A model generated the notes under the pieces. It was not told the DNA's origin. It saw only the letters and a program-made list of their open reading frames with translations, and ran no database searches. The position numbers and the translations under genes are program-made. 64,000 nt of DNA, from positions 1 through 64,000 of the forward strand of contig JBGAKH010000002.1 of assembly GCA_044224515.1 (NCBI GenBank). Reading direction: 5' to 3'. Positions 8,756 through 17,608 of this stretch are shown piece by piece (positions within the stretch are counted from its first letter, which is position 1; each line of letters opens with the position of its first letter). The DNA is from JBBATK01 sp044224515. Lineage in GTDB: Bacteria > Bacteroidota > Ignavibacteria > Kapaibacteriales > NICIL-2.

Positions 8756-10209
8756 TGTATAGTAAGCATCCCCTGCGCATCGTCAACTATGCCGTCAATG
8801 GCTTAGGACTCGGACATCTCACTCGCCTAACAGCCGTGAGTCGTCAGCTACGTCGCATCGCCACCACAGCCGGCGTCCCAACGGAGATCACGTTTCTTAC
8901 ATCCAGTGAGAGCGATGCGCTGTGCTATCTCCACGGCTTCGCTTCGTTCAAAATTCCCAGCAAGAACTCCGTCGCTCATACGCGCATTGCTCCGCAACGC
9001 TACCGCAAAATGGCAAAGCAATGGATCTGGAATGCTGTCAATGTGTTGTCGCCCGATATCCTCATTGTCGACACCTTTCCATCGGGCTCATTCAATGAGC
9101 TCTATGACATACTTGACTTCGGACAAAAAAACGTGTTCATGTACCGCGCCGTCAAAGCAGAGATTGCCGCGCAGTCAACATTTCAGTCGGTGCTTCGCCG
9201 GTATCACTCAATCATCGTCCCAAGCGAAAACAATGCCGCTACTCCTCCTCTTCCCGAGGAATGCAGGGATAGACTGCACAAGGTGGGTGAGATTCTCATA
9301 CGTTCGAATACAGAGATTCTGGACAGACATACGGCTCGACAGCAGCTCGACATACCCGTGGATGCAACCGTGGTGTACTGCACCATCGGTGGCGGCGGCG
9401 ACACCCGTGCTGATGAGCTGCTGCAGGTCTTCCGGCAACTGGCACAGTTACATCCTGCGTATGTGTTCGTCATTGGTGCAGGACCTTTGTACCGTGGTAC
9501 GGAACTGCATGCCCCGAATATTCGTTGGACCCAGCGATTGCTCATGATGGACTACTACATGGCCTTCGACTGCGCACTAACAGCCGGTGGCTTCAACTCC
9601 GTGAACGAGCTCTTGCATTGCGGTATACCCTGTCTGTTTCTACCACAACAACGCAGGTACGACGATCAGTTCCTACGTGTTGAGCAGCACACGAGCAAGG
9701 GAGCCGGCATTGTGGCAGACAGTCTCGCTCCGGAGATACTGAGCGCACAGCTTGAGGAGGTACTCGCGCGGCGTTCTGAGATGTCCAAGAACGCCCAACA
9801 ATCCGTAGCTCACAACTGCGCACGTGATGCAGCCCGTGAAATCCTCAGCACTGTACTCAGTCCTCTCCTCCTGGATGAGAGCCTTGAGCTCTTGCAGCAC
9901 GCACAACTTGAGAGCTTGAGACTAAGCATCGCCGATGAACTTCTCTATTGCGAGATCTTAGCTTTACTCGGCAAGATTGCGATGAACAACAACACCCTCG
10001 AGAACCTGCAGCTCGCTGAAGATCGCGCGCAGATCTCGCAGGATCTCATGGATTTTGCTCTACAGAACAATAGAACACTGCGTGATGTGCGTGGGGCATT
10101 GCGTAGTTTCATGCGAGGAGATGGTACGGTGAGAGCCTTGCTCTCGCCTGTGAAAGAACACATTATTCAACTAACGCACGACATCGAAGCACCAACGGAG
10201 TTCCTATGA
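8755..10209 (+). CDS. MurG/GT28-like glycosyltransferase with C-terminal extension
   Basis: 484 residues. N-terminal NYAVNGLGLGHLTR (residues ~11-24) is the glycine-rich acceptor loop of GT-B enzymes. CTIGGGGDTRADELL (~210) and the block LTAGGFNSVNELLHCGIPCL followed by PQQRRYDDQF (~277-307) match the donor-nucleotide site of the GT28 C-terminal domain ('GG.NS..E....P....DDQ'). It should transfer a sugar from a nucleotide donor in the cytoplasm, probably UDP-linked. About 110 residues beyond the usual domain end (after residue ~375) are helical and unrecognised. The start overlaps the upstream stop by one base, and the end overlaps the next start by four (ATGA), so the three genes are one transcription unit. 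Confidence 0.8.
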   Translation: MYSKHPLRIVNYAVNGLGLGHLTRLTAVSRQLRRIATTAGVPTEITFLTSSESDALCYLHGFASFKIPSKNSVAHTRIAPQRYRKMAKQWIWNAVNVLSPDILIVDTFPSGSFNELYDILDFGQKNVFMYRAVKAEIAAQSTFQSVLRRYHSIIVPSENNAATPPLPEECRDRLHKVGEILIRSNTEILDRHTARQQLDIPVDATVVYCTIGGGGDTRADELLQVFRQLAQLHPAYVFVIGAGPLYRGTELHAPNIRWTQRLLMMDYYMAFDCALTAGGFNSVNELLHCGIPCLFLPQQRRYDDQFLRVEQHTSKGAGIVADSLAPEILSAQLEEVLARRSEMSKNAQQSVAHNCARDAAREILSTVLSPLLLDESLELLQHAQLESLRLSIADELLYCEILALLGKIAMNNNTLENLQLAEDRAQISQDLMDFALQNNRTLRDVRGALRSFMRGDGTVRALLSPVKEHIIQLTHDIEAPTEFL

Positions 10210-10733
10210 AATACTCAACCTTCGCAGCCATACGTAAAGGTCTCTTTATTGGCGCACCAATCATAGCCCTGGTGCTCCTTTTTCGTTCCTGCACAGGATG
10301 TGGCAGCAGCACAGAGCCGATGATGGATAGACAACAGCTGCAATCCCAACAGTCGCAGGGTCAGCTCTCACAGCCACAACAAAACATCATCGCAAAACCG
10401 CGTTATGGATCGCAAGAACTTCCACTCACGAGCATCGAGTCTGAGATTCTGCAGCTGCAAAAAGATCCCTTGATTCTGGGCAAAGAGGACGACAACGGAT
10501 CCATCAAACGCACCGTTCGAAAAGGCTCTGTAAAGCTGGATATTCGATGCGACAAACACAAAGGATTTACTGTATGGAATCGCTTGAAAGTCGACTGGGA
10601 TAATAATGGCAAGTATGACGAAAAGTGGAGCTTCCGCCAAGACGGTAGTGTAGCACGATTTGTTGCTCCGAACGATGACGAGGGTTACACTCTAGAGTAT
10701 CGCCTGGGTGACTCAATGTGGCGGCTGAAGTAA
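10206..10733 (+). CDS. Membrane-anchored protein, third gene of the glycosyltransferase operon
   Basis: 175 residues. A single hydrophobic segment at residues ~11-27 (GLFIGAPIIALVLLF) follows a basic start. It is either a signal anchor or a lipoprotein signal, since RSC and TGC follow directly, though neither is a good lipobox. A Gln/Ser-rich linker (~38-60) leads to a C-terminal domain rich in charged and aromatic residues (LKVDWDNNGKYDEKWSF). 'DWDNNGKYDEKW' is reminiscent of Ca-binding or EF-like loops, but I would not claim it. It probably faces the periplasm. The ATGA overlap with the glycosyltransferase gene says the two are co-translated. Function unknown. Confidence 0.65.
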   Translation: MKYSTFAAIRKGLFIGAPIIALVLLFRSCTGCGSSTEPMMDRQQLQSQQSQGQLSQPQQNIIAKPRYGSQELPLTSIESEILQLQKDPLILGKEDDNGSIKRTVRKGSVKLDIRCDKHKGFTVWNRLKVDWDNNGKYDEKWSFRQDGSVARFVAPNDDEGYTLEYRLGDSMWRLK

Positions 10734-10745
10734 AAAACTCTGCCA

Positions 10746-10767
10746 TTCTTGGTTGCTTCACCAAGAA
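10746..10767. other. Hairpin downstream of the glycosyltransferase operon
   Basis: TTCTTGGT (10746-10753) pairs perfectly with ACCAAGAA (10760-10767) across a six-base loop. There is no T-run on the plus side, so a classical intrinsic terminator is not supported. An A-run at 10735-10739 could give a loose U-tract on the minus strand. It may serve as an mRNA-stabilising 3' end. Confidence 0.35.
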
Positions 10768-11427
10768 GTGCCCTACGAGTACTACCTGTCGGTTTGTACG
10801 GACTGCTTGCTGCATAATAGCTTCATTCATCACCTTTAGGTAGACTACCTGTTTTATGGAGACCTGGGCGCACAATAGTCTTCAAGAGGATTTACCACCA
10901 CTGCTGCAACACAATGCAGGTTAAGCCTACCCAGAACGACAGCTTTGGAGCACTATTTCCTGTCACTTCTTCCTGTAACTTCTTCCTGTAACTTCTTCCT
11001 GTAACTTCTTCCTGTAACTTCTTCCTACAACCTCAACAGCTACATCTCTACCAATTCCGGCGCTCACCGAAATGCTGCTTGTTTTGCACTGAATCATCAA
11101 ATGTGTATTTTAAATACGGGCATACACAGACCAGTTAGCGCATAACTCCTGCACTACTGCAGAGGAGCTAAAGGATTGCGATAATGCCGGCACTTCGTCT
11201 CCGCTAGGAAAGTGCGGTCAGTGACTCTTGTTACTCTTCATTGTACCGCAGGACACACGAACAATCTCAAGTCTGCCAAGATGCCGCAGCGGCATTACAC
11301 TCAGAAACGATCCCTTCATTCTGAGAACGCGGACACCTTAACCTACAATTGACATTCAGCAGGTCGACCACCTAAAACACGTGTCGGCACAGACTTTAAA
11401 TCACTACACACATGGGGAGTTATTGTA
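10768..11427. other. Long intergenic stretch containing a 13-bp repeat array
   Basis: The stretch has no supported gene on either strand. It contains the 13-bp tandem array described separately at 10954-11031. Its right end carries GGGGAG at 11414-11419, eight bases before the ATG of the lipoprotein gene, a good ribosome-binding site. The length suggests a possible untranslated RNA or regulatory leader, but I see no defining structure. Confidence 0.45.
10954..11031. repeat. 13-bp tandem array, six units
   Basis: Four identical units TTCTTCCTGTAAC occupy 10967-11018, flanked by a diverged unit on each side (TATTTCCTGTCAC at 10954-10966 and TTCTTCCTACAAC at 11019-11031). There are no spacers, so this is a minisatellite and not a CRISPR. 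Identical central units suggest recent slippage expansion. A second 13-bp array lies beyond the next gene. Confidence 0.9.
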
Positions 11428-12567
11428 ATGAAGTCGTTGTTTCGTTCATTTCTAGCAGCAATACCACTTGCTTTCGTTTTTCTTTGCTTCACAAGCTGTA
11501 CACCGGACCAATTAGCCGCCTACTCCGGATATGACCTTTTCAAATTCGAGGGTCCAAAGGTTGAGACCGTTCGCATTGGAGGACATTTTACGCACAGAAT
11601 TTCGGTGGTTAAAACTCCCACCACCTACACCTTGACTTTGGGGGATTATAATCCGGACAAGGGAGTAGATGGGAAATTCACGCCCTATGTGGGAATTGAC
11701 TGGAAAATTGTGGACGAAAACAACATCCTTCCTCTTGCTCTTTCAGTGACATTCGATCCGGTTCGACAAACAGAGTCGCAAGTATCCACCAAAATGACTA
11801 TTAGCTTCAACGGCACCGAAGACCAAGTCGTGAGCGGTTCGTACCCGATTAAGATTGCAGCAAACAAGTCAACCTTCGACAATGCGAAAACTATTAACCT
11901 CACTATTATTCTTGACTTCCCACCACCTGTCATCACAGCGACTTTTGAGCTCAATGATCTCGTTATTGCACCGGGTGAGACCAAGACAAACATGATGACC
12001 GTTAGCGGAATCAAAGAGAATCAACGGTTCTCTATGAACCCTGTACTTACCGCACCGATTGCCACCATGCCAACAATCAGCTCTTCAAATCCCGTACTGA
12101 GCACCGCAAACAACACCACAACGTTTACGGTCAGCGTTCCGGCGGAAGCAATTCCTAATGCGGATGGTTTAGGCTACAACATCTATCCCACATTCATAAA
12201 CACAGGCAAGCCCATCGATTTCAGTGGTGATCGAAATGGATTCGAGCTAAGCATTGCGGGCTATGTTGTTGCGTATGTAGATCCACTCTTTACCGTTCAC
12301 TACGGCGATACCGTGGTCATCAATACACTGTATGTGGTCAGGGGTAATGGCACCTTCGTTCCGAAACTGATTCCTCCAACGAGCATTCCGGCTGATCGTA
12401 TCGTAATAACACAATCCGTCACTCCTCTGCCAAATACACATACCGTGCAGGTACGCTATGGTGTTTTCTTTAAGGACAATCCCAATGGAAATGTCAATCT
12501 GACGCTTGGCGGCGACATCTCGTACGGCAAAGCGGTCCCGAAACAGATCGTCGTTGCAGTGCGGTAG
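11428..12567 (+). CDS. Lipoprotein of unknown function
   Basis: 379 residues. A type II signal peptide ends in the lipobox FTSC (Cys24), so the protein is lipid-anchored, probably in the outer membrane. The mature part is beta-rich, with repeats of short 'TLTLGDY', 'TITFNGTE'-like strands, and resembles domains found as BACON/DUF-type modules in Bacteroidota lipoproteins, but I cannot name the family. The start is backed by GGGGAG eight bases upstream. The gene is bordered by 13-bp tandem arrays: one about 400 bp upstream, and one that starts directly after its TAG stop. The downstream gene is convergent. Confidence 0.65.
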   Translation: MKSLFRSFLAAIPLAFVFLCFTSCTPDQLAAYSGYDLFKFEGPKVETVRIGGHFTHRISVVKTPTTYTLTLGDYNPDKGVDGKFTPYVGIDWKIVDENNILPLALSVTFDPVRQTESQVSTKMTISFNGTEDQVVSGSYPIKIAANKSTFDNAKTINLTIILDFPPPVITATFELNDLVIAPGETKTNMMTVSGIKENQRFSMNPVLTAPIATMPTISSSNPVLSTANNTTTFTVSVPAEAIPNADGLGYNIYPTFINTGKPIDFSGDRNGFELSIAGYVVAYVDPLFTVHYGDTVVINTLYVVRGNGTFVPKLIPPTSIPADRIVITQSVTPLPNTHTVQVRYGVFFKDNPNGNVNLTLGGDISYGKAVPKQIVVAVR

Positions 12568-12569
12568 TG

Positions 12570-12693
12570 ATGTTCAGTGATAGTGTGCAGTAATGGTGTA
12601 CAGGCGTAGTGTACAGGCGTAGTGTACAGGTGTAGTGTACAGGTGTAGTGTACAGGTGTAGTGTACAGGTGTAGTGTACAGGTGTAGTGTTCA
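12570..12693. repeat. 13-bp tandem array, seven clear units plus degenerate edges
   Basis: Seven units of GTGTACAGG(C/T)GTA run from 12596 to 12686; the first two have C and the other five T at the variable position. Degenerate units precede it (12570-12582 and 12583-12595) and a partial unit follows to about 12693. The array fills nearly all of the 135-bp gap between two convergent genes. The frames it opens on the minus strand (runs of HYTCTLHLY) are artefacts of 13-bp periodicity. The reverse complement shares a CCTGTA core with the array at 10954-11031. Confidence 0.9.
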
Positions 12694-12702
12694 ATACAGA
12701 GC

Positions 12703-13542
12703 CTACTCCACCTTCCGTATGTGCACATCATCAACATACACGGTACACGCTTCCTTTGTTGCATTTGCGGTAATGCCTACTTCCAGACTGTTGTAGACAC
12801 CCTTTGAGCCTTGAATGAAGTAAAGAATGTCGTGCGGCATGGTCTGAATATGATCAGCTTCAAGAACAAGTACATCATCTTGCCAGACCTTGATAGTCCC
12901 TGTCTCGTCTTGCGACAGTCGAGCGTGATACACTACGTGCACCCACCGGTTGCGAGGAAAGACTTTTGTCGGCGCGCTCTGGTGAATGGTAGTTGCTCCC
13001 ATTTTGTTGCGTTCGACTTCGAGCGACATCCCGTCTTCGTCGAAGGCGAGTCTCATGCCCGGTCCAGCGCCAATGGCTACATTTTCTTCAAGATCAACAA
13101 GAAAGAGATAGGGTAGCGAAGCAGTGCCGACTATGTAATACCAGCCGGAAAACTCAATGAGATCTCCCTTAGCTAAGTAAAGATTCGACTTTGCAATGGA
13201 TGCCTTCGATACAATCTCTCCACCTGTCGTGGCAAAGCAGCGCAAACTCCGGCGACCACTATGCACGACTTCACTATCAGCCAATACACTATTGTTCTCA
13301 ATCGTGCGCTGCGAGTAGGTCCATCCGCTCACTGCATTGCCAAACAAATCATCATAGCGATTGATGCTCTCGAAGTCCTCCGCAAAGTCATTACCTCCTT
13401 GACTATCTAAAGGATAGGAACATCCCATGTGGCATAGACAGAGTGCACTGATCGCGCACAGAACAAATCGCGAGCTGTGTCGTGCGACCGAACGCCTTAA
13501 CACAATATGGACCATGGTTCTCAGCATTGAACACTGATGCAC
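12703..13542 (-). CDS. Lipoprotein with a lectin/glucanase-like beta-sandwich domain
   Basis: 279 residues. A long basic N-terminus precedes a hydrophobic stretch (FVLCAISALCLCHMGC), giving a probable lipidated Cys at about residue 41; a shorter start at Met10 (near 13515) would give a more usual signal length. From ~50 on, the strand pattern 'DFESI...GWTYSQ', 'HSGRRSLRCF', 'GDLIEFSGWYYI', 'RNRWVHVVYHARLS', 'GTIKVWQDDVLVLE' and 'YVDDVHIRK' is that of a concanavalin-like jelly roll of the polysaccharide-lyase/carbohydrate-binding type. No catalytic residues can be assigned, so binding is likelier than cleavage. It is convergent with the lipoprotein gene to its left and co-directional with the barrel gene at 13577. 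Confidence 0.65.
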   Translation of the reverse strand: MHQCSMLRTMVHIVLRRSVARHSSRFVLCAISALCLCHMGCSYPLDSQGGNDFAEDFESINRYDDLFGNAVSGWTYSQRTIENNSVLADSEVVHSGRRSLRCFATTGGEIVSKASIAKSNLYLAKGDLIEFSGWYYIVGTASLPYLFLVDLEENVAIGAGPGMRLAFDEDGMSLEVERNKMGATTIHQSAPTKVFPRNRWVHVVYHARLSQDETGTIKVWQDDVLVLEADHIQTMPHDILYFIQGSKGVYNSLEVGITANATKEACTVYVDDVHIRKVE

Positions 13543-13576
13543 AGAGGTTGTCGGTTGATTCTTCTCAATTGGTCGC

Positions 13577-14062
13577 TCATAGCTGATATCCTACATTAAG
13601 TCCCACCCAATGCTGGTACTGAAACTGAAGCAAATAGGAGATGATCGGTGTGTACCTGATTGCATAGACCCATCGCGATTTGGTCTGCTGATACCGATAC
13701 CCGACAGCGGGTGTGAACATACTAAACATCGATCCTTTGGTGCTCAGGCTTAGGACTTGTCCAATTGATAGCTCTGCACGGTGCTCACTCTCACCAACAC
13801 TACAACGCAAGAGCGTCGGCACAAGGAAGACAATGCCGTTGTTAGCATCAATGGGAAAAGTACTGAAGCCACAGACCCAACTGTATTCAATTCCTGCACG
13901 AGCTTGAAAGCTCCGCTCCCACTGAATCGAGCCCAGCCCGGCAGTGCCACCAAGCTCGAGATGGAGATAATCCTTGGAGATGGTATCCTGTGCGTGCACC
14001 GAAACGCACAGCAATAACGCGACGATGAGAGTGGCGTAGTATGCGTTGACCTTACCTAGCAT
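13577..14062 (-). CDS. Small outer-membrane beta-barrel protein
   Basis: 161 residues. A signal peptide (YYATLIVALLLCVSVHAQ) ends near residue 25. The remainder alternates short strands rich in Tyr, Trp and Gly (ELGGTAGLGSIQW, AIRYTPIISYLLQFQYQHW) and ends in VGLNVGYQL, a fair last-strand motif. It should be a compact outer-membrane barrel. It lies 34 bp upstream of the lipoprotein gene at 12703-13542 on the same strand, so the two may be co-transcribed. No family beyond 'outer-membrane barrel' can be given. Confidence 0.6.
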   Translation of the reverse strand: MLGKVNAYYATLIVALLLCVSVHAQDTISKDYLHLELGGTAGLGSIQWERSFQARAGIEYSWVCGFSTFPIDANNGIVFLVPTLLRCSVGESEHRAELSIGQVLSLSTKGSMFSMFTPAVGYRYQQTKSRWVYAIRYTPIISYLLQFQYQHWVGLNVGYQL

Positions 14063-14412
14063 GCTCTAAAAATAAACAAGCATTCCAATATGGAGATTCA
14101 TCTCAAAACTAGACGCACTGGCCGCGGTGCCACCAACCGGTTTTGTGCATCATTCGCTCTCATGGTCCACTTTTCGGATACTCCACATGAGTCATTCTTT
14201 CTCAAGAGATCTGTCCGCAGCGTTCTGCCGATAGTAGAGTATGGCATTCTTCGTGAAGGTCTTAGGGTTTCCGGCGCATTTAGAGCAAGCGGACTACTGT
14301 GTCGAGACATCGTACGAAATTGTACAGTACAGTTCATTCAACCGGCTCCTACTTATCGTTCAGCGACACCATGATGCGCACTAAGACGTGAAGCAGGAGG
14401 TAGTTCAGGAAA
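14063..14412. other. Intergenic stretch, nothing recognised
   Basis: 350 bases between two leftward genes. Frames present on both strands are antisense to each other and not protein-like. No terminator for the ClC gene is evident. Confidence 0.45.
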
Positions 14413-15879
14413 CTACGTAATGATGTGATCAGTGCGATCAGAGCGCAGCTCCGCTACGTATCGCAGCTTTAGATGATGATACAAAGAATGCTTATCAACT
14501 ACCAGGGAAACAGTGCTTGCCACTAACCCTGCAACCATAAGGTGTAGTATCAAATTATTACGGTCTGTCATCTCCAGAACTAAGATTGCTGAGGTAAACG
14601 GTGCACGTGTGATACCGGTCAAAAATGCAACCATCCCCGAAAGAATCATCAGATTTGTTTCAGATTCGTTGAGCGTCAACCATGAAGAAACTAGCGAACC
14701 AATGCTGGCACCGGCGCTCAAACCGGGAGCGAAGACTCCTCCTGCAGCGCCACCGGTAAATGAAAGTATTGGACTACAAATGCGTACAATAGGCGCATAC
14801 CAGGCTACATACTTAGCATCAGAGAACAACGTCGTCGAAATCAACGACTTTCCGGAGCCTAGCGCCGATTCGTCTACAAATACCGCCATACTCACAATTG
14901 CAACAGCGCTCACAGTAAGATAGAACAAGTGAGAGCGTACTCCGGAAAACGTCTCCTTCCAAACCAGAATCTTATAGATAATTTTAGACATCACACTACC
15001 CCCAAGTCCGGCGGTAGTAGCCACTAAGACAACCCAAACAAGTGCATAGGAAGACAGCGTGACGACTTCCGGATAACCCAAATACAGATATGAGCCCAAC
15101 ATGCTTTGAGCCGTCAAACCTGCCAGGATGACCGCAGTGAATATTGCAGCTTTGAAATAGCTAATGTGCATCTTCGTGAGCTCCTCCACGGCGAACACAA
15201 TGCCACCCAATGGCGTGTTGAAGGCAGCTGCCAGTCCCGCCGCTGCACCGGTCATAATCATATTTTTCTTCGAGATCTTAGGCCACCAATCGGGTAGCAG
15301 TGAGTTTACTACACTAAACACTGAGCCGGCAACTTGAATAGTTGGACCTTCACGTCCAACTGCGCCACCTCCCAGCACCATCGCAATGCTTGATGCAATT
15401 TTCACGACAATTACACGGAAACTTACCAGTGAAGCAACCAGCGGTGAGGACGATGGACCTGCCAATTCCACGGCGGCCATAACTTGAGGAATTCCGCTTC
15501 CCTTAGCATAGGGCGCAAAGTACCGAACACTAAACCATGCAACGACAAAGCAGGTGGGGCTAAAAATGTAGAACCAAGTCCGGTGCTCATGAAAAAGTTC
15601 AAGAGACAATCCTTCGGTATAGGCAAACAGCCGCGCATAACCCACAGCTATTATTCCACTCAAGAGTGATGCAAACCAAAATGGAACGGCTTGTAAAATG
15701 TTCTGTCGAACTTTCTTATTGTGCACTCGCGACACTATTAGGCCTAGGGTATCACTAGCATACTTGAGCACGCGATTTGCGTAATTAGCTATGCCGACAG
15801 AGTAGCGTTGGATAATAGAGCGGAGTCGAGACCACCGCGATATTGCTTGCGAGTTGTCAGACTTAGTCATGCTTTGCAA
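14413..15879 (-). CDS. ClC-family H+/Cl- exchanger
   Basis: 488 residues with about ten or more hydrophobic helices. All ClC signatures are present: GSGIP (residues 127-131) at the chloride site, GREGP (175-179) with the gating glutamate Glu177, and GGVFAPG (~380). VEELTK carries Glu232/Glu233, the internal 'proton glutamate' position that separates exchangers from channels, and SLYHHL near the C-terminus supplies the selectivity tyrosine. It is therefore predicted to exchange two chloride ions for one proton across the inner membrane. There are no CBS domains. The ATG overlaps the end of the upstream Na+/H+ antiporter gene by 17 bp, so the two are co-translated, suggesting joint control of pH and chloride. 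Confidence 0.9.
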   Translation of the reverse strand: MQSMTKSDNSQAISRWSRLRSIIQRYSVGIANYANRVLKYASDTLGLIVSRVHNKKVRQNILQAVPFWFASLLSGIIAVGYARLFAYTEGLSLELFHEHRTWFYIFSPTCFVVAWFSVRYFAPYAKGSGIPQVMAAVELAGPSSSPLVASLVSFRVIVVKIASSIAMVLGGGAVGREGPTIQVAGSVFSVVNSLLPDWWPKISKKNMIMTGAAAGLAAAFNTPLGGIVFAVEELTKMHISYFKAAIFTAVILAGLTAQSMLGSYLYLGYPEVVTLSSYALVWVVLVATTAGLGGSVMSKIIYKILVWKETFSGVRSHLFYLTVSAVAIVSMAVFVDESALGSGKSLISTTLFSDAKYVAWYAPIVRICSPILSFTGGAAGGVFAPGLSAGASIGSLVSSWLTLNESETNLMILSGMVAFLTGITRAPFTSAILVLEMTDRNNLILHLMVAGLVASTVSLVVDKHSLYHHLKLRYVAELRSDRTDHIIT

Positions 15880-17119
15880 TGGTCAGTGGCTGCCACTTTT
15901 TTATCAACGTGCCTATTGTCAGTCCCTGTACAATAATTGAACTTAATACGACAACGAACACTATGCTGACAAACAATTCCTTATAGGTGCTCGAAGGGAG
16001 CGACAAGACTAACGCTACCGAGATGCCACCTCGGAGTCCACCCCAGGTCATGATTTCAATCGTCTTTGGTCCCAGCGCTTTACGAAAACGAAACAATACA
16101 GACGGAACAAATAGTGAAAGATATCGTGTGACGACCAACATGATTGCAACGGTTAGACCGCAAACCAGGTAGACTGTCTGAAACTGAACCGATGCCAACT
16201 CAAGACCTATAAGCATAAACAAGATTGCATTAAGAATCTCATCCGTGACTTCCCAATACTTTTCCAAGTAGTCTCGTGTCGTGTCTGACATTGCTCTTGT
16301 TCGTCCTTGGCTACCGGTCAGAATTCCTGCTACAACCATTGCGAGCGGCCCTGAAATGTGCAGGTACTGACAAAGCGAGTAGCCGCCCATAACCATTGCG
16401 ATTGAAATCAGGATCTCGGTTTGAAAATGATCGATCGTCTTCATGGCTTTGTATCCCACAAAGCCAATCAAGAGTCCGGCTACAACTCCGCCGACAGCTT
16501 CCCGACCCAAGACCTGAATTGCGGACATTGGGTCAAAACCATCACTATTGTTGGTTGTCACGCTTAGGAGTGTTGCAAACAACACGACTCCAACTCCGTC
16601 GTTGAACAACGACTCGCCGGTAATCTTTGTCTCAATGGATTTTGACAAACCGACTTGACGAATGATTCCTAAAACCGCGATTGGATCTGTTGGTGACACA
16701 ATAGCACCAAGCAGAAAACATGCATGGAGTGGAACTTGAAATCCTAAGGCGGACAGAAAACTGTGGCTTAACAGTCCAATGATTAGTGTAGACAATACTG
16801 TACTAACAAACGCAAACGTTGCCACAACACCGGATTCACTTCGTAACTCCGCAAGTCCAACATGCAACGAGCCGGCAAAAAGCAAAAAGCTAAGGATCAT
16901 TCCCAATGTGAACTCAGGAAAGTTCAAAGTAAGAAGCGTTGACTGCACAAAATTCTCAAAATCGACTGAGAGGTGTCCTATCGCAATCGAGAGCAACGCT
17001 GTTATCGAACCCATGAGTAACAATCCGATACCGGAGGGTAGTTTGATCAGCCGAACATTGATGTACGAAAACGTAGCAGCTAAAGTCACAAGTACTGCTA
17101 ACAAGCTAAACATTTGCAT
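15863..17119 (-). CDS. CPA1-type Na+/H+ (or K+/H+) antiporter
   Basis: 418 residues, about twelve membrane segments. SPTDP (residues 142-146) and GESLFNDGVG (168-177) are the two unwound-helix motifs of the CPA1 family; Asn173-Asp174 form the cation/proton-binding ND pair. GGLRGGISVALVL near the C-terminus is the conserved arginine-containing segment. It exchanges a cytoplasmic monovalent cation for a proton at the inner membrane. There is no large cytoplasmic C-terminal domain. Its 3' end overlaps the ClC gene. A paralogue lies at 56988-58238, also linked to a Crp/Fnr gene. Sodium versus potassium preference cannot be read from sequence. Confidence 0.9.
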   Translation of the reverse strand: MQMFSLLAVLVTLAATFSYINVRLIKLPSGIGLLLMGSITALLSIAIGHLSVDFENFVQSTLLTLNFPEFTLGMILSFLLFAGSLHVGLAELRSESGVVATFAFVSTVLSTLIIGLLSHSFLSALGFQVPLHACFLLGAIVSPTDPIAVLGIIRQVGLSKSIETKITGESLFNDGVGVVLFATLLSVTTNNSDGFDPMSAIQVLGREAVGGVVAGLLIGFVGYKAMKTIDHFQTEILISIAMVMGGYSLCQYLHISGPLAMVVAGILTGSQGRTRAMSDTTRDYLEKYWEVTDEILNAILFMLIGLELASVQFQTVYLVCGLTVAIMLVVTRYLSLFVPSVLFRFRKALGPKTIEIMTWGGLRGGISVALVLSLPSSTYKELFVSIVFVVVLSSIIVQGLTIGTLIKKWQPLTIAKHD

Positions 17120-17608
17120 AAACGAAACATAAGTGATACTCTACAAAATAGGAATGGTTCGTTTGAGCTACGACACTTCCGTTCTGTTGATCAATGAATA
17201 TGGAATCTGCTTCACAGCCATAGTTCAGCCTCATTGCACTGATTGACGACACCATGTGCGACACTCCCTCAGTACTGCCTCGCCACCACTTTCTATATCA
17301 GAGTCTCGTTGCAGCAACGCCTTCCTAATTCAGAGAAACATCGCGGTGAGATCACGGTGAGTCAGAGCAAAGTCAACACGCTGAGCCCAGCGGAATGTGG
17401 AACATTGCAATAAACTGCCTAAAGGTTGCGGTACCTTCAAGACGATTTGATAGAACTGATTATCGTAGCGACAGAATGTCGGATAACTCTGCAGCATGCC
17501 ACGGTTACACATCTTCTGCTCCACTGCCTTGAGCCAAAACCGTTCATTGCTCACCACATCGAGCCTGACTGTGCTGTGAAGGTGTTGTGGCAAGCTCACT
17601 TTGCCGAA
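17120..17608. other. Intergenic stretch between the stress-protein and antiporter genes
   Basis: 489 bases. A minus-strand frame at 17330-17599 (89 residues, Cys/Gln/Phe-rich) is the only candidate ORF and is not recognised; it could be a decayed gene. The right part should hold the promoter of the antiporter-ClC pair if these are not read through from the upstream stress-protein gene. Confidence 0.4.

Noticed and set aside
10954..12693. CRISPR array
   Set aside because: The repeats are contiguous, 13 bp long and have no spacers; no cas gene is present.
12456..12764. Minus-strand ORFs rich in HYTCTLHLY repeats
   Set aside because: Created by the 13-bp array between two convergent genes; no independent support.
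17330..17599. 89-residue minus-strand ORF
   Set aside because: Cys/Phe/Gln-rich, no recognised domain, no clear start signal. Could be a decayed gene but not enough to call.
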